DNA from: Cohnella laeviribosi DSM 21336
GTDB lineage: Bacteria > Bacillota > Bacilli > Paenibacillales > Paenibacillaceae
Assembly: GCF_000378425.1 (NCBI RefSeq)
Contig: NZ_KB899824.1
Coordinates: 1 to 64,000 of the forward strand
Reading direction: 5' to 3'
Length of the DNA: 64,000 bases
The first letter of the stretch is position 1; each line of letters starts with the position of its first letter. A program made the position numbers and the translations under genes. The notes under the pieces were generated by a model. That model saw only the letters and a list, made by a program, of their open reading frames with translations. It made no database searches and was not told the origin of the DNA. This document shows positions 34,807-44,863 of the stretch, in pieces.

Positions 34807-37800
34807 CTTGCAATTCCCCCTCGATTGTAGTCGCTTCTTTGTATTTTACCAGAAAATCCTCGACGAAAGCGAGCAGCGCATCGTCGTCGAGCTTGCGCAC
34901 GAACAGCTTCAAAACCGGCTGCGGCTGAAGCGAGACGATTTGCAACTTGCCCTGCATGCGCTTTTCCATCTGCTTCAGCTTCGTCTCGTCGATCGTCCGG
35001 CGATGGCGTTCCGCGAATTTGAGGACGACTTCATCGCCTTTCCTGACGATCGATTCGATGCCGTAATGCCGCCCGTACACTTTCAGCCGGGCAACGGCAA
35101 GCAGGTTAAGCACGGATTTGGGCGGTTCGCCGAAGCGGTCCGTCAATTCGTCGAAAAGCTCGCCCACATCGTCCAGCGAAGCGGCTGCCGCAACTTTTTT
35201 GTAAATTTCGATCTTCTGGATGCTGTCGTAAATATAGTCGGACGGCAAGTACGCGTCCACCGCCAAATCGAGCTGCGTATTGACCGGCTGCAGCGGAACC
35301 GTCTCCTCGCCGAACGCCTTCGCCTTGCGCGCCTGAATCTCTTCAGCCAGCATTTGCGAATACAAGTCGAAGCCGACCGATGCGATAAAGCCGTGCTGTT
35401 CCGCCCCGAGCAGGTTGCCGGCGCCCCGGATGGCCAGATCGCGCATGGCGATTTTGAACCCGGAGCCGAGCTCGGTGAACTCCTTGATCGATTGCAGACG
35501 CTTCTCGGCCACCTCGGTCAGCACCTTATCCCGCTGATAGGTGAAATAAGCGTACGCAATCCGGTTCGAGCGGCCGACGCGGCCGCGCAGCTGGTACAGC
35601 TGGGAGAGGCCCATCTTGTCGGCGTCATGCACGATCAGCGTATTGACGTTCGGGATGTCGACGCCCGTTTCGATGATGCTGGTGCTGACGAGAACGTCGT
35701 ATTCGCCGTCGAGAAAATCGAGGATCGTCCGCTCCAGCTCCTGCTCGGTCATCTGTCCGTGCGCAACGGCAATGCGCGCGTCGGGAACGAGCGCCGAGAT
35801 TTGCTCCGCCATCTGGTAAATGCCCTGAACGCGGTTGTATAAGAAGTACACCTGTCCGTCCCGGGCAAGCTCGCGCTCGATCGCTTCCCTTACAAGCGTC
35901 GGGCTGTATTCGACGACATACGTCTGCACCGGGAACCGGTTCTCCGGCGGCGTCTCGATCACGGACAAGTCGCGCACGCCCAGCATGGACATGTGCAGCG
36001 TGCGCGGAATCGGCGTCGCCGTCAGCGTCAGAACGTCCACGTTCGTCTTCAGTCGTTTGAGCTTCTCTTTGTGGGACACGCCGAACCGCTGTTCTTCGTC
36101 GACGATAAGCAGTCCAAGGTCCTTGAAGACGATGTCCTGGGACAGCAGGCGATGGGTGCCGATGACCACATCGACCGTGCCGGCTTTAAGCCCCTTGATC
36201 GTCTCGTTCTGCTCCTTGCGCGAACGGAACCGGCTGAGCACGCGGATCTGGAACGGGTAGCCCGCAAACCGCTCGCGGAACGTCTCGTAGTGCTGCTGGG
36301 CGAGAATGGTCGTCGGCACGAGCACCGCAACCTGCTTGCCTTCGATCGCCGCCTTAAACGCGGCGCGGATCGCCACTTCCGTCTTGCCGTAGCCGACATC
36401 GCCGCAGAGAAGCCGATCCATCGGACGGGGTTTTTCCATATCCCGCTTGATCTCTTCGATCGCCCGCAATTGATCGGGCGTCTCCTCATACGGGAACATG
36501 GCCTCGAATTCCTGCTGGTAAGGCGTATCCTTGCCGAATTGGTATCCCGGGGTTGCCTGCCTTTCGGCATACAGCTTGATCAAATCGTCGGCGATGTTCT
36601 GGACGGACGAACGGACCTTGGTCTTGACGCGGTTCCATTCGGATCCGCCGAGCTTGTTGAGTTTCGGCTCCTTCTCCTCGGAACCGACGTACTTCTGAAT
36701 AAGGTCGAATTGCTCGACCGGCACCGACAGACGGTCGCCGCCGGCGTATACGATATGCAAATAATCTTTGTGAATGCCGTTGATCTCCAGCGTGCCGATC
36801 CCCAAATATTTGCCGATCCCATGATTCTGGTGAACGACATAATCGCCCACCTTGAGTTCGGTGTAACTCTTGATCCGTTCGGCATTGTCGATGCGGCGGT
36901 CGACGCGCCGGGCTTTGCGCTGCTTCTGGGTAAACATCTCCCCTTCGGTAATAACCACCAGCTTGACCGAGGGCAGTTCGAAGCCGCTCTGCAGGTTGCC
37001 TTCCAGGATGTCCGGCTGCGCGATATGATAATCTTCGAGCACCCGCTTCATCCGGTCGGCCCGCTCGGCGTTGCCGGCCAGCATGATGATGTGCGAACCG
37101 CTTCTTTGCCAGCGCTCCATTTCCGCTTTGAGCACGTTCATCTGCCCGTGGAAGTTCTGCATGCCCCGGCAGACGAAGTTGACGATATTTTGGGGCTGGG
37201 TGTGCGGAACTTGACGGACGAACAAGGACAGGTAGATCGTCTGGAACGCTTTCGGATACAGCGCCCGGTCCGCTTCCACGGCCAGGACAAACCCGGGCAG
37301 CGATTTGCCCTGCTGCAAAAGATGGGTCGTCCACTCCGACTCGTCCCGTTCAAGTTGCCGCGCCGTTTCGGTCAGCCGGTTCGGTTCGTCCATCAGAAGC
37401 AGCGTATCTTTCGGCACATAGTCAAGCAGCGTGTGGCGTTCCGGGTACAGCAATGAAATATATTTGTAAATCTCGGGAAAATAAACGTTTTGCCGCAGCA
37501 AATCAATTTCCCGGGCAATTTCCCCGCGCAGCCGTTCCTTCGCCTGACGGTCGGTCATGCGTTCCAGTTGCTTTTCCAGCAGTTCGTATGCATGCTGGGC
37601 GGCGTTGTTGAATCTTCGCGCGTCCGCCACAATTTCCCGGCAAGGCCGGACAAGGAACTGCTCCAGCTTGTCGATCGAACGCTGGTCGGCGGGATCGAAG
37701 GTGCGGATCGAATCGATTTCGTCGTCGAACCATTCCACCCGCAGCGCCACGGGCGAAGTCAACGGGAAAAAGTCGACGATTCCCCCGCGCACGCTCATAT

Positions 37801-38317
37801 GCCCTTTTTGTTCCACCCGGTCCACGCGCTCATAACCGAGCCCGACCATGCGCTCAAGGAATTGGTCCATCGGCAGCGATTCGCCGACCTTAAGCGGCAC
37901 GAAGGCCTGCGCCATCGTCTCGCGATCGGGTTGAAAGCGCCGAACGCCGGAAAAAGGCACGACAACAACCCCGCGGAAGCCTTCCGCGAGTTGCAGCAGC
38001 ACATCCATTCGACGCGCAGACATTTCCGGACTGGAGATGGCCGTCTCCGCCGCGATCAGCTCGTTGGCGGGATAAAGCAGCACTTCGCCTTGCGGCAAAC
38101 ATTCCTGCAAATCCTCCGCTATTTTCTGCGCGGAGAACATATTATGCGTCACCACGAGTATCGGGCGCCGCAGTTCGCGATACAAAGAGGCGACCATCAC
38201 CTGCCGCGCGGAGCCGGACAAGCCGGCGACGAGCTGCTCCCGCATGCCGCTTCGCACGCCCGACAGCACCGAGACAAAATCAGGATCGGTCGCAAACGTA
38301 TTCAAAAGCGCCTCCAT
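34793..38317 (-). CDS. mfd: Transcription-repair coupling factor Mfd
   Basis: DNA translocase that removes stalled RNA polymerase and recruits UvrA. The start at 38317 has AGGGG 7 bases upstream and gives 1174 residues, close to the B. subtilis protein; the frame to 38479 has no better start. Order: UvrB-like domains (about 1-350), the RNA polymerase-interacting KVGDYVVHQNHGIGKYLGI region (about 500), a RecG-like helicase core with Walker A GDVGYGKTEVA and the DEEQRFGV box, motif TATPIPRT, and the C-terminal TRCF domain. Confidence 0.98.
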   Translation of the reverse strand: MEALLNTFATDPDFVSVLSGVRSGMREQLVAGLSGSARQVMVASLYRELRRPILVVTHNMFSAQKIAEDLQECLPQGEVLLYPANELIAAETAISSPEMSARRMDVLLQLAEGFRGVVVVPFSGVRRFQPDRETMAQAFVPLKVGESLPMDQFLERMVGLGYERVDRVEQKGHMSVRGGIVDFFPLTSPVALRVEWFDDEIDSIRTFDPADQRSIDKLEQFLVRPCREIVADARRFNNAAQHAYELLEKQLERMTDRQAKERLRGEIAREIDLLRQNVYFPEIYKYISLLYPERHTLLDYVPKDTLLLMDEPNRLTETARQLERDESEWTTHLLQQGKSLPGFVLAVEADRALYPKAFQTIYLSLFVRQVPHTQPQNIVNFVCRGMQNFHGQMNVLKAEMERWQRSGSHIIMLAGNAERADRMKRVLEDYHIAQPDILEGNLQSGFELPSVKLVVITEGEMFTQKQRKARRVDRRIDNAERIKSYTELKVGDYVVHQNHGIGKYLGIGTLEINGIHKDYLHIVYAGGDRLSVPVEQFDLIQKYVGSEEKEPKLNKLGGSEWNRVKTKVRSSVQNIADDLIKLYAERQATPGYQFGKDTPYQQEFEAMFPYEETPDQLRAIEEIKRDMEKPRPMDRLLCGDVGYGKTEVAIRAAFKAAIEGKQVAVLVPTTILAQQHYETFRERFAGYPFQIRVLSRFRSRKEQNETIKGLKAGTVDVVIGTHRLLSQDIVFKDLGLLIVDEEQRFGVSHKEKLKRLKTNVDVLTLTATPIPRTLHMSMLGVRDLSVIETPPENRFPVQTYVVEYSPTLVREAIERELARDGQVYFLYNRVQGIYQMAEQISALVPDARIAVAHGQMTEQELERTILDFLDGEYDVLVSTSIIETGVDIPNVNTLIVHDADKMGLSQLYQLRGRVGRSNRIAYAYFTYQRDKVLTEVAEKRLQSIKEFTELGSGFKIAMRDLAIRGAGNLLGAEQHGFIASVGFDLYSQMLAEEIQARKAKAFGEETVPLQPVNTQLDLAVDAYLPSDYIYDSIQKIEIYKKVAAAASLDDVGELFDELTDRFGEPPKSVLNLLAVARLKVYGRHYGIESIVRKGDEVVLKFAERHRRTIDETKLKQMEKRMQGKLQIVSLQPQPVLKLFVRKLDDDALLAFVEDFLVKYKEATTIEGELQDVAP

Positions 38318-38532
38318 GGCGGTTCCCCTTTCCTTACGTAAAGCGTTTCCGTTCTGACCGGCAGAAAGCGGCCGCTTTGATTCCTGCAACGGCTTCAATC
38401 GTTTCGATATGAAGGGTTCAAAGATGACCGGCAGCGGTCGGGGAAACAGTTCTCGCAACCCAACGCTTTTTCCGCTCAAACGCTTTATCGGTTTCGTCTT
38501 TCTGCAACTGCGCAGCGCTTTTCATGCAACGT

Positions 38533-38562
38533 TAAAAAGAAGCCCCGGCAATGCCAAGGCCT
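38533..38562 (-). terminator. Likely terminator of fin
   Basis: Minus strand: a 10-bp stem with three G-U pairs (AGGCCTTGGC/GCCGGGGCTT), a 3-base loop and TCTTTTTAA. It separates fin from mfd. Confidence 0.7.
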
Positions 38563-38591
38563 CCGTTTCCCTGTCGCAACGGCGCATTCAC

Positions 38592-38822
38592 TCATTGAAG
38601 AGGATTGGACAGCAACGAGAGCTCCGGATATTGATCCAGCGTCTGGCTGCAGTATTCGCATATGACCCGCACCGTTACGTCCCCGTTGGAATTATACGAT
38701 ATTATACGCTTCCGCTCATCGGGGGTCAAGAAATGCAAGCCTAGCCTGTATTCCGGAACCTGCCAGCTCTCGAAGCTTCCGAGCGGCATGCGGCAATGTC
38801 GGCAAACATAGTTTACAGCCAT
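38592..38822 (-). CDS. fin: Anti-sigma-F factor Fin (YabK)
   Basis: Forespore protein that shuts off sigma-F when sigma-G takes over in B. subtilis. From the ATG at 38822 (AGGAGG 7 bases upstream) it has 76 residues with two cysteine pairs, CRHC near the N-terminus and CEYC near residue 58, plus LGLHFLTPDERKRIISYN and GDVTVRVICEYC, which match Fin block for block. The longer frame to 38861 is not needed. It lies between pth and mfd as in B. subtilis. Confidence 0.93.
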   Translation of the reverse strand: MAVNYVCRHCRMPLGSFESWQVPEYRLGLHFLTPDERKRIISYNSNGDVTVRVICEYCSQTLDQYPELSLLSNPLQ

Positions 38823-38891
38823 ATGTATGCCTCCTGAAGAGTGGTTATGCGGCGGGCGCATTCCTCTTCAGTATGTCCCGATAAGCGAAAA

Positions 38892-39464
38892 TTAAGCGCC
38901 GGAGCGGTTGTTGAATTTGGCCATCGTCTCCTCGAACGGATGCGACAAAGCAAATTCGATGGCGTCGCACGCATCCTCCACCATGCGGCGAACGCGTTCC
39001 TGTTCCTCTTTGGCAAACGGGGCCAGCACGTAGTTCACGATCGGAAACCCCGGCTTCGGACGCGATATGCCCATCCGCACGCGGTTAAAGCTCTGGGTGC
39101 CGGTATGCTGGATGATCGATTTGATGCCGTTATGGCCACCTGCGCTGCCTTGATAGCGCAGCCGGATCCGTCCCGTCTCCGTATCGAGATCGTCGTAAAC
39201 GATAATGGCGTCTTCCAGCTTCGCTTTGTAGTAATCCATGAACGCGCGCACCGATTCGCCCGACAGATTCATGTACGTCATCGGCTTGATCAGCGCCACC
39301 TTTTGCCCGTTTATGCGGGTCTCGCCGATCAAAGCTTTACACTTGTTCTGAGTGACGCTGATCTGCCAGCGCCTGGCCAGTTCGTCCACGACCATAAACC
39401 CCGCATTGTGCCTTGTCGCTTCGTATTCGGGACCGGGATTTCCGAGTCCGACAATCCATCTCAT
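38892..39464 (-). CDS. pth: Peptidyl-tRNA hydrolase
   Basis: Releases tRNA from prematurely dropped peptidyl-tRNA. The 190-residue protein starts at the ATG at 39464 with AGGAGG 8 bases upstream. WIVGLGNPGPEYEATRHN holds the substrate-binding Asn and catalytic His19, followed by KPMTYMNLSGE and YDDLD with the catalytic Asp. GGHNGIKSI completes the active site. Confidence 0.97.
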   Translation of the reverse strand: MRWIVGLGNPGPEYEATRHNAGFMVVDELARRWQISVTQNKCKALIGETRINGQKVALIKPMTYMNLSGESVRAFMDYYKAKLEDAIIVYDDLDTETGRIRLRYQGSAGGHNGIKSIIQHTGTQSFNRVRMGISRPKPGFPIVNYVLAPFAKEEQERVRRMVEDACDAIEFALSHPFEETMAKFNNRSGA

Positions 39465-39621
39465 GATCAAATCCTCCTGCTTGGCGCTAGTTCGTCACTT
39501 TTGGGGAGCATGCAACGATTTGTTCATGTCGCGTGTCCTATCTCATGGAAGGGTTAAAACACGAAGAACCTTAAAACCGGCGTTTCGCCATTATTTTCAC
39601 TGACAGAAAGAAGGTGATATC

Positions 39622-39822
39622 GTGTACATGAACGGTCAAATGATTTTTGACGACCATCATTTTTACGATCATATGAAGGCTGAAGTTCCGATCCAGGTAT
39701 ACCGCGGGCGGATGCACAGCGACATCGGGCTTATCGAATATTATGGCAAAGAATTTGTCAAGGTCAACAATATTTTCTACAGCCGCAAGCAATTTACGTT
39801 TGTCTCCCGCCCGGGATATTAA
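39622..39822 (+). CDS. Small protein of unknown function, plus strand
   Basis: A 66-residue open frame running against its neighbours, between pth and ctc. AAGAAGG lies 7 bases before the GTG at 39622; an ATG at 39628 is the alternative start. A strong terminator follows 30 bases after the stop. The sequence is rich in His/Tyr/Phe (DDHHFYDHMK, NIFYSRKQFTFVSRPGY), has no membrane segment or signal peptide, and looks folded and beta-rich, not random. I recognise no family or function. The ribosome-binding site, terminator and non-shadow position support a real gene. Confidence 0.7.
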   Translation: MYMNGQMIFDDHHFYDHMKAEVPIQVYRGRMHSDIGLIEYYGKEFVKVNNIFYSRKQFTFVSRPGY

Positions 39823-39850
39823 ATCGGGAACCGATCATGCTTGTCCCAAT

Positions 39851-39888
39851 GAAAAAGTGCGGAGCTGAGGCCAGTCCGCACTTTTTTC
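39851..39888. terminator. Bidirectional intrinsic terminator between the small gene and ctc
   Basis: A 12-bp stem AAAAAGTGCGGA/TCCGCACTTTTT has T-runs on both strands. It can end the plus-strand small gene and, from the other side, the glmU-prs-ctc operon. Confidence 0.92.
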
Positions 39889-39897
39889 GTTTTCCGT

Positions 39898-40539
39898 TTA
39901 GCTTTTTTCCACCGTATTTGCGGCCTTGCTATGCTGCGCGTTCTCTTCCGCCGCATCGTCCGCCGCGTTCAGTTCGTCGTCCGGGAGCGTCTTCTGCGGC
40001 GCCAGCACGGACACGACCACCGCGTCTTCGTCTTCCGCGGCCGCAACTCCCTCCGGAAGCCGGAGCTGTCCGACCGTAAGATGGTCGCCGATCTGAAGCG
40101 AGCCGATATCGACCGTCAGCTTTTCCGGCAAGTCTTTGGCTACGCACTCGACTTCCAGTTCGTGCATCACGATCTGAAGCATGCCGCCTTCCTTCTCGCC
40201 AGGGCTTTCGCCGACAAATTCGAGGCGGACCGGAGCCTGGATCTTCTCGTCCAAGCTGATCTGATGAAAATCGGCATGCAGCAGTTTGCCGTTGAGCACA
40301 TCCCGTTGAACTTCATTCAGCAGCACCGGCCGGCTTCCCAACCCGGCAATTTCAAGCTCCACAATGCCGTGCCCTTCGCTGCGCAGCAGCGAGGACAGTT
40401 CCCTTGCATCCAGTGCAATGGCGGCAGCGCCGAACTGCTTGCCGTAGACGACGGCGGGAACCTTGCCTTGGCTCCTAAGCCGGCGAAGCGCTCCCCGGCT
40501 CGACTTTGTTCGCGGTTCCGCATGTAATGTCGTACTCAT
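39898..40539 (-). CDS. ctc: 50S ribosomal protein L25/general stress protein Ctc
   Basis: Binds 5S rRNA. The 213-residue protein is the two-domain CTC/TL5 type: an L25 domain (about 1-95; GALRRLRSQGKVPAVVYGK, LLHADFHQISLDE) and a beta-barrel C-domain (PEKLTVDIGSLQIGDHL), ending in an acidic Ala/Asp/Glu tail. It follows prs by 55 bases in the classical glmU-prs-ctc order. In B. subtilis it is a sigma-B general-stress gene; I saw no clear sigma-B promoter here. Confidence 0.96.
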   Translation of the reverse strand: MSTTLHAEPRTKSSRGALRRLRSQGKVPAVVYGKQFGAAAIALDARELSSLLRSEGHGIVELEIAGLGSRPVLLNEVQRDVLNGKLLHADFHQISLDEKIQAPVRLEFVGESPGEKEGGMLQIVMHELEVECVAKDLPEKLTVDIGSLQIGDHLTVGQLRLPEGVAAAEDEDAVVVSVLAPQKTLPDDELNAADDAAEENAQHSKAANTVEKS

Positions 40540-40594
40540 TTGGGCATCCCTCCTGGCAGCGGTATACCCTATTCGTACCCATTACGTCCGATTG

Positions 40595-41551
40595 CTAAAC
40601 ATGCGGTTCGAACAACTTGCTGATCGACTGCTGCTCGTGAATGCGGATAATCGCTTCGCCGATCAGCGGAGCGACCGACAGCACCCGGAGTTTGGTCGAA
40701 GCAGCCGGATCGCGGAGCGGAATGGTATCCGTAACGACAACCTCGGTGATCGGCGAGGCTTCCAGGCGGGACAACGCTTGTCCGGACATGACCGGGTGCG
40801 TGCAGCAGGCGTAAATCTCCCTCGCCCCCGCTTTCTTCAGCGCTTCGGAAGCCAGGCAGATCGTGCCGGCGGTATCGATGATATCGTCGATCAAAATAGC
40901 GGTGCGTCCCGCTACGTCGCCGATAATGTTCATGACTTCCACCACGTTCGGTTCGGGGCGGCGCTTGTCGATGATCGCAAGCGGGGACTGCAGCTCGTCC
41001 GCCAGACGGCGGGCGCGCACGACGCCTCCGTGGTCGGGGGAGACCACAACGGGAGCAAGCAGCCCTTTGGATTTGAAATAATCGCCCAGAATCGGCACGC
41101 CGAGGAGATGGTCGACCGGAATGTCGAAGAAACCTTGAATCTGCATCGCGTGCAAATCCATGGCAATGACACGATGCGCTCCCGCGGTTTCGATCAGGTT
41201 CGCGACCAGCTTGGCCGTGATCGGATCGCGGGATTTGGCTTTGCGATCCTGGCGGGCGTACCCGTAATAAGGAACGACGACGTTGATCGTTTTGGCGGAA
41301 GCGCGTTTAAGCGCGTCGACCATGACGAGCAGTTCCATCAAATGCTCGTTTACGGGCTGCGAAGTCGACTGAACGACAAAGACGTCGCTGCCCCGTACAC
41401 TTTCGTTTAACCGGATATGAATTTCGCCGTCACTGAATCTTCGCATGTCCGCATCTCCGAGCGGTACGCCGATATGCCGCGCAATGGACTCGGCCAGTCT
41501 TAAGTTAGAGCTGCATGCAAACAATTTCAAAGTGGCGTCCGGATAAGACAT
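40595..41551 (-). CDS. prs: Ribose-phosphate pyrophosphokinase
   Basis: Makes PRPP from ribose-5-phosphate and ATP for purine, pyrimidine, NAD, His and Trp synthesis. The 318-residue protein has the usual length. Visible are [33 protein letters not shown], the divalent-metal site [17 protein letters not shown]-type residues ([16 protein letters not shown]), and the PRPP loop [13 protein letters not shown]. Several consumers of PRPP (nadC, hpt, purR) are in the same window. Confidence 0.98.
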   Translation of the reverse strand: MSYPDATLKLFACSSNLRLAESIARHIGVPLGDADMRRFSDGEIHIRLNESVRGSDVFVVQSTSQPVNEHLMELLVMVDALKRASAKTINVVVPYYGYARQDRKAKSRDPITAKLVANLIETAGAHRVIAMDLHAMQIQGFFDIPVDHLLGVPILGDYFKSKGLLAPVVVSPDHGGVVRARRLADELQSPLAIIDKRRPEPNVVEVMNIIGDVAGRTAILIDDIIDTAGTICLASEALKKAGAREIYACCTHPVMSGQALSRLEASPITEVVVTDTIPLRDPAASTKLRVLSVAPLIGEAIIRIHEQQSISKLFEPHV

Positions 41552-41621
41552 GAAGCCACCTGCTTTCCGTTTTAATCGATGGTTGAAAAGCCGTGCCGAA
41601 GTCGATCACACGGCAGTTGAT

Positions 41622-43025
41622 TTAGGATTTCGATTCTTCCCGTTCTTTTTTGAGCCGGGCTTTGATCCGGAGTTTTTCGGCATAACCCGGTTTGTTGACT
41701 TGGCGCTCCCGTGCAATCGCGACATCGTTTGCGGCCACGTCGTGGGTAATCGTCGAGCCGGCTACGACATAGGCGCCCTCGCCGACGCGGACCGGCGCGA
41801 TCAGATTGGCGTTGCTGCCGATAAAGGCGTTGTCGCCGATCACCGTCTTCGACTTATTGTATCCATCGTAATTGGCGGTAATCGCGCCGCAGCCGATATT
41901 TACGTTCGCCCCGACTTCCGCGTCGCCGATATAGCTGAGATGCGGCACTTTGCTGCCGATGCCGATGACGCTGTTTTTCACTTCGACAAAGTCGCCGATC
42001 TTCACCTTGGCCAGCAAGCGGGTTCCCGGCCGCAAGTAAGCGAACGGTCCAACCTGGCAGCCTTCGCCGAGCTGCGCCTGGTCGACGACCGACTGGCGAA
42101 CGGTCGAGCCGTCGCCGACTTCGGCGTCGTTCAGTTCGGCGTTCGGTCCGATCACGCATTCGGCCCCGATCTTCGTCTTCCCGCGCAGGATCGTGCCCGG
42201 ATGCAGGACGGTATCCTGGCCGATTTGAACGTCCGGCCCGATATACGTATGGTCGGGATCGATAATCGTCACCCCGTTCGTCTGATGCCGAAGCGCGATC
42301 CGCCTGCGCATCAGCCGTTCGGCTTCCGCGAGCGCCACGCGGTCGTTCACGCCGATCGCTTCGGCCGGATCGTCCGTCTTGTAGGCGGCAATGCGCTCCC
42401 CTTGTCCCTTGAGAATGCCGATGACATCGGTCAAATAATACTCGCCCTGCGTATTCTCGTTCGTCACTTGCCCGAGCGCGGCGAACAGCTTGCGGTTATC
42501 GAAGCAGTACGTGCCGGTGTTGATCTCGCGAATCGCCGCTTCTTCGGCGGAGCAGTCCTTCTGTTCCACGATACGCAACACGCTGCCGTCCTCTCCGCGG
42601 ACGATGCGGCCATAGCCGAACGGATCCGCAAGCTCGGCGGTCATGACGGTCGCAGCCGCGCCTTCCTTCTGGTGGAGCGAAATAAGCGCTTCGAGCGACG
42701 AGGATGTCACCAGCGGCGTATCCCCGCAGACGACAATCGTGACGCCGTCCGCTTCGCCCAGCAGCGGCTTCGTCTGCAGCACGGCATGTCCGGTGCCGAG
42801 CTGTTCCGTCTGCAAGGCGTATTCGGCCGCATCGCCAAGCTCCGCTTGAACGGCCTCCGCCCCGTGGCCGACGACAACGACCGCGCGCTCGCAGTTCGCC
42901 TGCCCTACGGCTTCCAGCACATGCCTGACCATCGGTTTCCCGCATACCGGATGAAGCACTTTATATAATTTCGATTTCATTCGTTTGCCTTGACCAGCGG
43001 CAAGAATAATCGCCATTCTTTTCAT
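41622..43025 (-). CDS. glmU: Bifunctional UDP-N-acetylglucosamine synthase GlmU
   Basis: Acetylates glucosamine-1-phosphate and then couples it to UTP, giving UDP-GlcNAc for peptidoglycan and teichoic acids. The ATG at 43025 gives 467 residues. The N-terminal pyrophosphorylase has [19 protein letters not shown] and GDTPLVTS; the C-terminal half is a left-handed beta-helix with hexapeptide repeats and the acetyltransferase [15 protein letters not shown] weak promoter (TTTTCA, 17 bp, TATGAT, minus strand near 43066-43094) overlaps the spoVG terminator. Confidence 0.97.
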   Translation of the reverse strand: MKRMAIILAAGQGKRMKSKLYKVLHPVCGKPMVRHVLEAVGQANCERAVVVVGHGAEAVQAELGDAAEYALQTEQLGTGHAVLQTKPLLGEADGVTIVVCGDTPLVTSSSLEALISLHQKEGAAATVMTAELADPFGYGRIVRGEDGSVLRIVEQKDCSAEEAAIREINTGTYCFDNRKLFAALGQVTNENTQGEYYLTDVIGILKGQGERIAAYKTDDPAEAIGVNDRVALAEAERLMRRRIALRHQTNGVTIIDPDHTYIGPDVQIGQDTVLHPGTILRGKTKIGAECVIGPNAELNDAEVGDGSTVRQSVVDQAQLGEGCQVGPFAYLRPGTRLLAKVKIGDFVEVKNSVIGIGSKVPHLSYIGDAEVGANVNIGCGAITANYDGYNKSKTVIGDNAFIGSNANLIAPVRVGEGAYVVAGSTITHDVAANDVAIARERQVNKPGYAEKLRIKARLKKEREESKS

Positions 43026-43095
43026 AAAGCGTTCAACCCCCTTCCTTTCACGCACAACAATCTCTACAGAATCATAGCTTATTCCGGGACAAATG

Positions 43096-43120
43096 AAAAG
43101 AGAGCCTGATTAAGGCTCTC
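43096..43120 (-). terminator. Intrinsic terminator of spoVG
   Basis: Minus strand: GAGAGCC, 7-base loop, GGCTCTC, then TTTTC, about 50 bases after the spoVG stop. Confidence 0.88.
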
Positions 43121-43167
43121 TCATAAAACCAAAGATATCCATTCTATTTCTCGTTTATGAATCGGGT

Positions 43168-43452
43168 TCAGGCGCCTTCAACCAGCACTTCCTCTTCTTG
43201 AGCCGACCGTTCATATTCCGCAAGGACAGCGGATTGAATTTTCTCGCGCGTACCCGAAGAGATCGGATGAGCAATGTCCCGAAACTCCCCATCAGGGTTC
43301 CGCTTGCTCGGCATGGCTACGAACATGCCATTGTTGCCGTCGATGACGCGAATGTCATGGACGACAAACTCATTGTCTATCGTGATTGAAGCAATGGCTT
43401 TCATCCGTCCTTCGGAATTGACACGACGCAGCCTCACATCTGTAATTTGCAC
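43168..43452 (-). CDS. spoVG: RNA-binding regulator SpoVG
   Basis: A 94-residue SpoVG protein, a small regulator of septation in sporulation and of virulence or envelope genes in relatives. [42 protein letters not shown] and DIAHPI are near-invariant across the family. The last dozen residues are acidic. It has its own sigma-H promoter, so it is induced at the start of sporulation, and sits between ridA and glmU as in B. subtilis. Confidence 0.98.
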   Translation of the reverse strand: MQITDVRLRRVNSEGRMKAIASITIDNEFVVHDIRVIDGNNGMFVAMPSKRNPDGEFRDIAHPISSGTREKIQSAVLAEYERSAQEEEVLVEGA

Positions 43453-43494
43453 TTGTGTTCACCACCTTTGCCCCATCGGAAGACTTGGTGTAAT

Positions 43495-43520
43495 ATTCCA
43501 CATTCATGTGCAAATTTCCT
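43495..43520 (-). promoter_or_regulatory. Sigma-H promoter of spoVG
   Basis: Minus strand: GCAGGAAAT with AGGAAAT at 43514-43520, 12 bases, then GTGGAAT (43495-43501), matching the sigma-H pattern RnAGGAWWW-N11/12-RnnGAAT in full. An A/T-rich block (43545-43570) lies directly upstream, as at the B. subtilis spoVG promoter. Confidence 0.85.
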
Positions 43521-43563
43521 GCTTAATCCTGGCAAAACAAGCTGAGAAAATTAAAAAAATTTT

Positions 43564-43962
43564 TTAATAACTTCCATTTTCGACAGCAATCTCCGCGATC
43601 AACTCTATTTCGACAAGAACATCCTTGGGCAGCCGTGCGACTTCCACCGTCGAGCGGGCGGGCGTATGCTCTCCGAAATAGGAAGCGTATACTTCGTTGA
43701 AGGCGGCAAACATATTCATATCCTTCAGGAACACGGTCGTTTTGACGACGTCCCGCAGCGTTGCGCCTTCCGCCGCAAGCACGGCTTGCAGGTTGCGAAG
43801 CACTTGGCGGGTCTGCTCCTCGATGCCTCCCTGGACAAGTTCCCCGGACGGCAGAAGCGGAATTTGACCGGAGGTAAACAGCAGATTGCCAACCCTTACC
43901 GCTTGCGCATAAGGCCCGATGGCCGCGGGAGCGTCTTTGGTCGAAACGATTTTAAGCGACAT
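43564..43962 (-). CDS. ridA: RidA family enamine/imine deaminase (YabJ)
   Basis: Hydrolyses reactive 2-aminoacrylate-type intermediates. The 132-residue protein has [41 protein letters not shown] and the C-terminal [21 protein letters not shown] with the active-site Arg. The order purR-ridA-spoVG is the B. subtilis one, where yabJ is needed for full PurR function. Its stop abuts the A/T-rich block upstream of the spoVG promoter. Confidence 0.96.
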   Translation of the reverse strand: MSLKIVSTKDAPAAIGPYAQAVRVGNLLFTSGQIPLLPSGELVQGGIEEQTRQVLRNLQAVLAAEGATLRDVVKTTVFLKDMNMFAAFNEVYASYFGEHTPARSTVEVARLPKDVLVEIELIAEIAVENGSY

Positions 43963-43990
43963 TCCGTTTCCTCCTTATAATTAGAAGATT

Positions 43991-44824
43991 TTAATTTTCC
44001 GTTTCAAAAAAATTTCCCGGCTTCACGACGATCTGACGGGTCTTCAGGTCCACTTCACGCAAACTCGCGAGCGAAACGTAATCGTGCAAAAGCCGTTCCT
44101 CGCTGCCGATTTCCCCGGATTCCACAAACACGCCGACACCGGCCACGGAAGCGTGGAATTCGTGAAGCAAGTCCACCATGCCTTGAATGGTGCCTCCGGC
44201 CTTCATGAAGTCGTCGATAATCAGCACCCGCGATTGTTCTTTAAGCGCCCGGCGCGTCAAGGACATCGTCTGAATCCGTTTGCTGGAACCGGAAACATAA
44301 TTGATGCTGACGACGGAGCCCTCGGTCACTTTATGGTCGCGGCGAACGATGACGACCGGCACGTTCAAATACACGCTTGTGGCGTATGCAAGCGGAATGC
44401 CCTTGGTTTCCACCGTCATAATGACGTCGACTTCCCGGTCGGCGAATGCGGTGGCGAACATCCGGCCGATCTCCTGCAGCAGCTTCGGCTGTCCGAGCAA
44501 ATCGGTCATATACAAATAGCCGCCGGGCAGCAGGCGATCCGGCTGCTCCAACTGCCGGCATACACCCATAATCATCTGAAGCGCCTGCTCCTTCCGGCAC
44601 TTCGGCACATAGCGCACGCCCCCCGACGCTCCCGCCAGCGTATGCAAATCTCCGATCCCTTCTTCTTCGAAAACCTCTTTAATGATCGCCAGATCCTCGC
44701 TGATGGACGACTTGGCGGATTGATAGCGATCGGCGAACGCTGTCAGCGATATTAACGTATGGGGACGGGCAATCAGGTATTGGGTCATTTCTACGAGGCG
44801 CGCGCTGCGCTTCAATTTTTTCAC
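43991..44824 (-). CDS. purR: Pur operon repressor PurR
   Basis: Represses purine synthesis genes; PRPP lifts repression. The 277-residue protein has an N-terminal winged-helix domain (about 1-75; KLKRSARLVEMTQYLIARPH, SISEDLAIIKEVFEEEG) and a type I PRTase-like C-domain with VLIIDDFMKAGGT, the PRPP loop used here for effector binding. It has its own promoter about 40 bases upstream. Confidence 0.97.
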   Translation of the reverse strand: MKKLKRSARLVEMTQYLIARPHTLISLTAFADRYQSAKSSISEDLAIIKEVFEEEGIGDLHTLAGASGGVRYVPKCRKEQALQMIMGVCRQLEQPDRLLPGGYLYMTDLLGQPKLLQEIGRMFATAFADREVDVIMTVETKGIPLAYATSVYLNVPVVIVRRDHKVTEGSVVSINYVSGSSKRIQTMSLTRRALKEQSRVLIIDDFMKAGGTIQGMVDLLHEFHASVAGVGVFVESGEIGSEERLLHDYVSLASLREVDLKTRQIVVKPGNFFETEN

Positions 44825-44863
44825 TCATCCTCACTCCCGTCCAAATCCGAATAATTTATCGAC

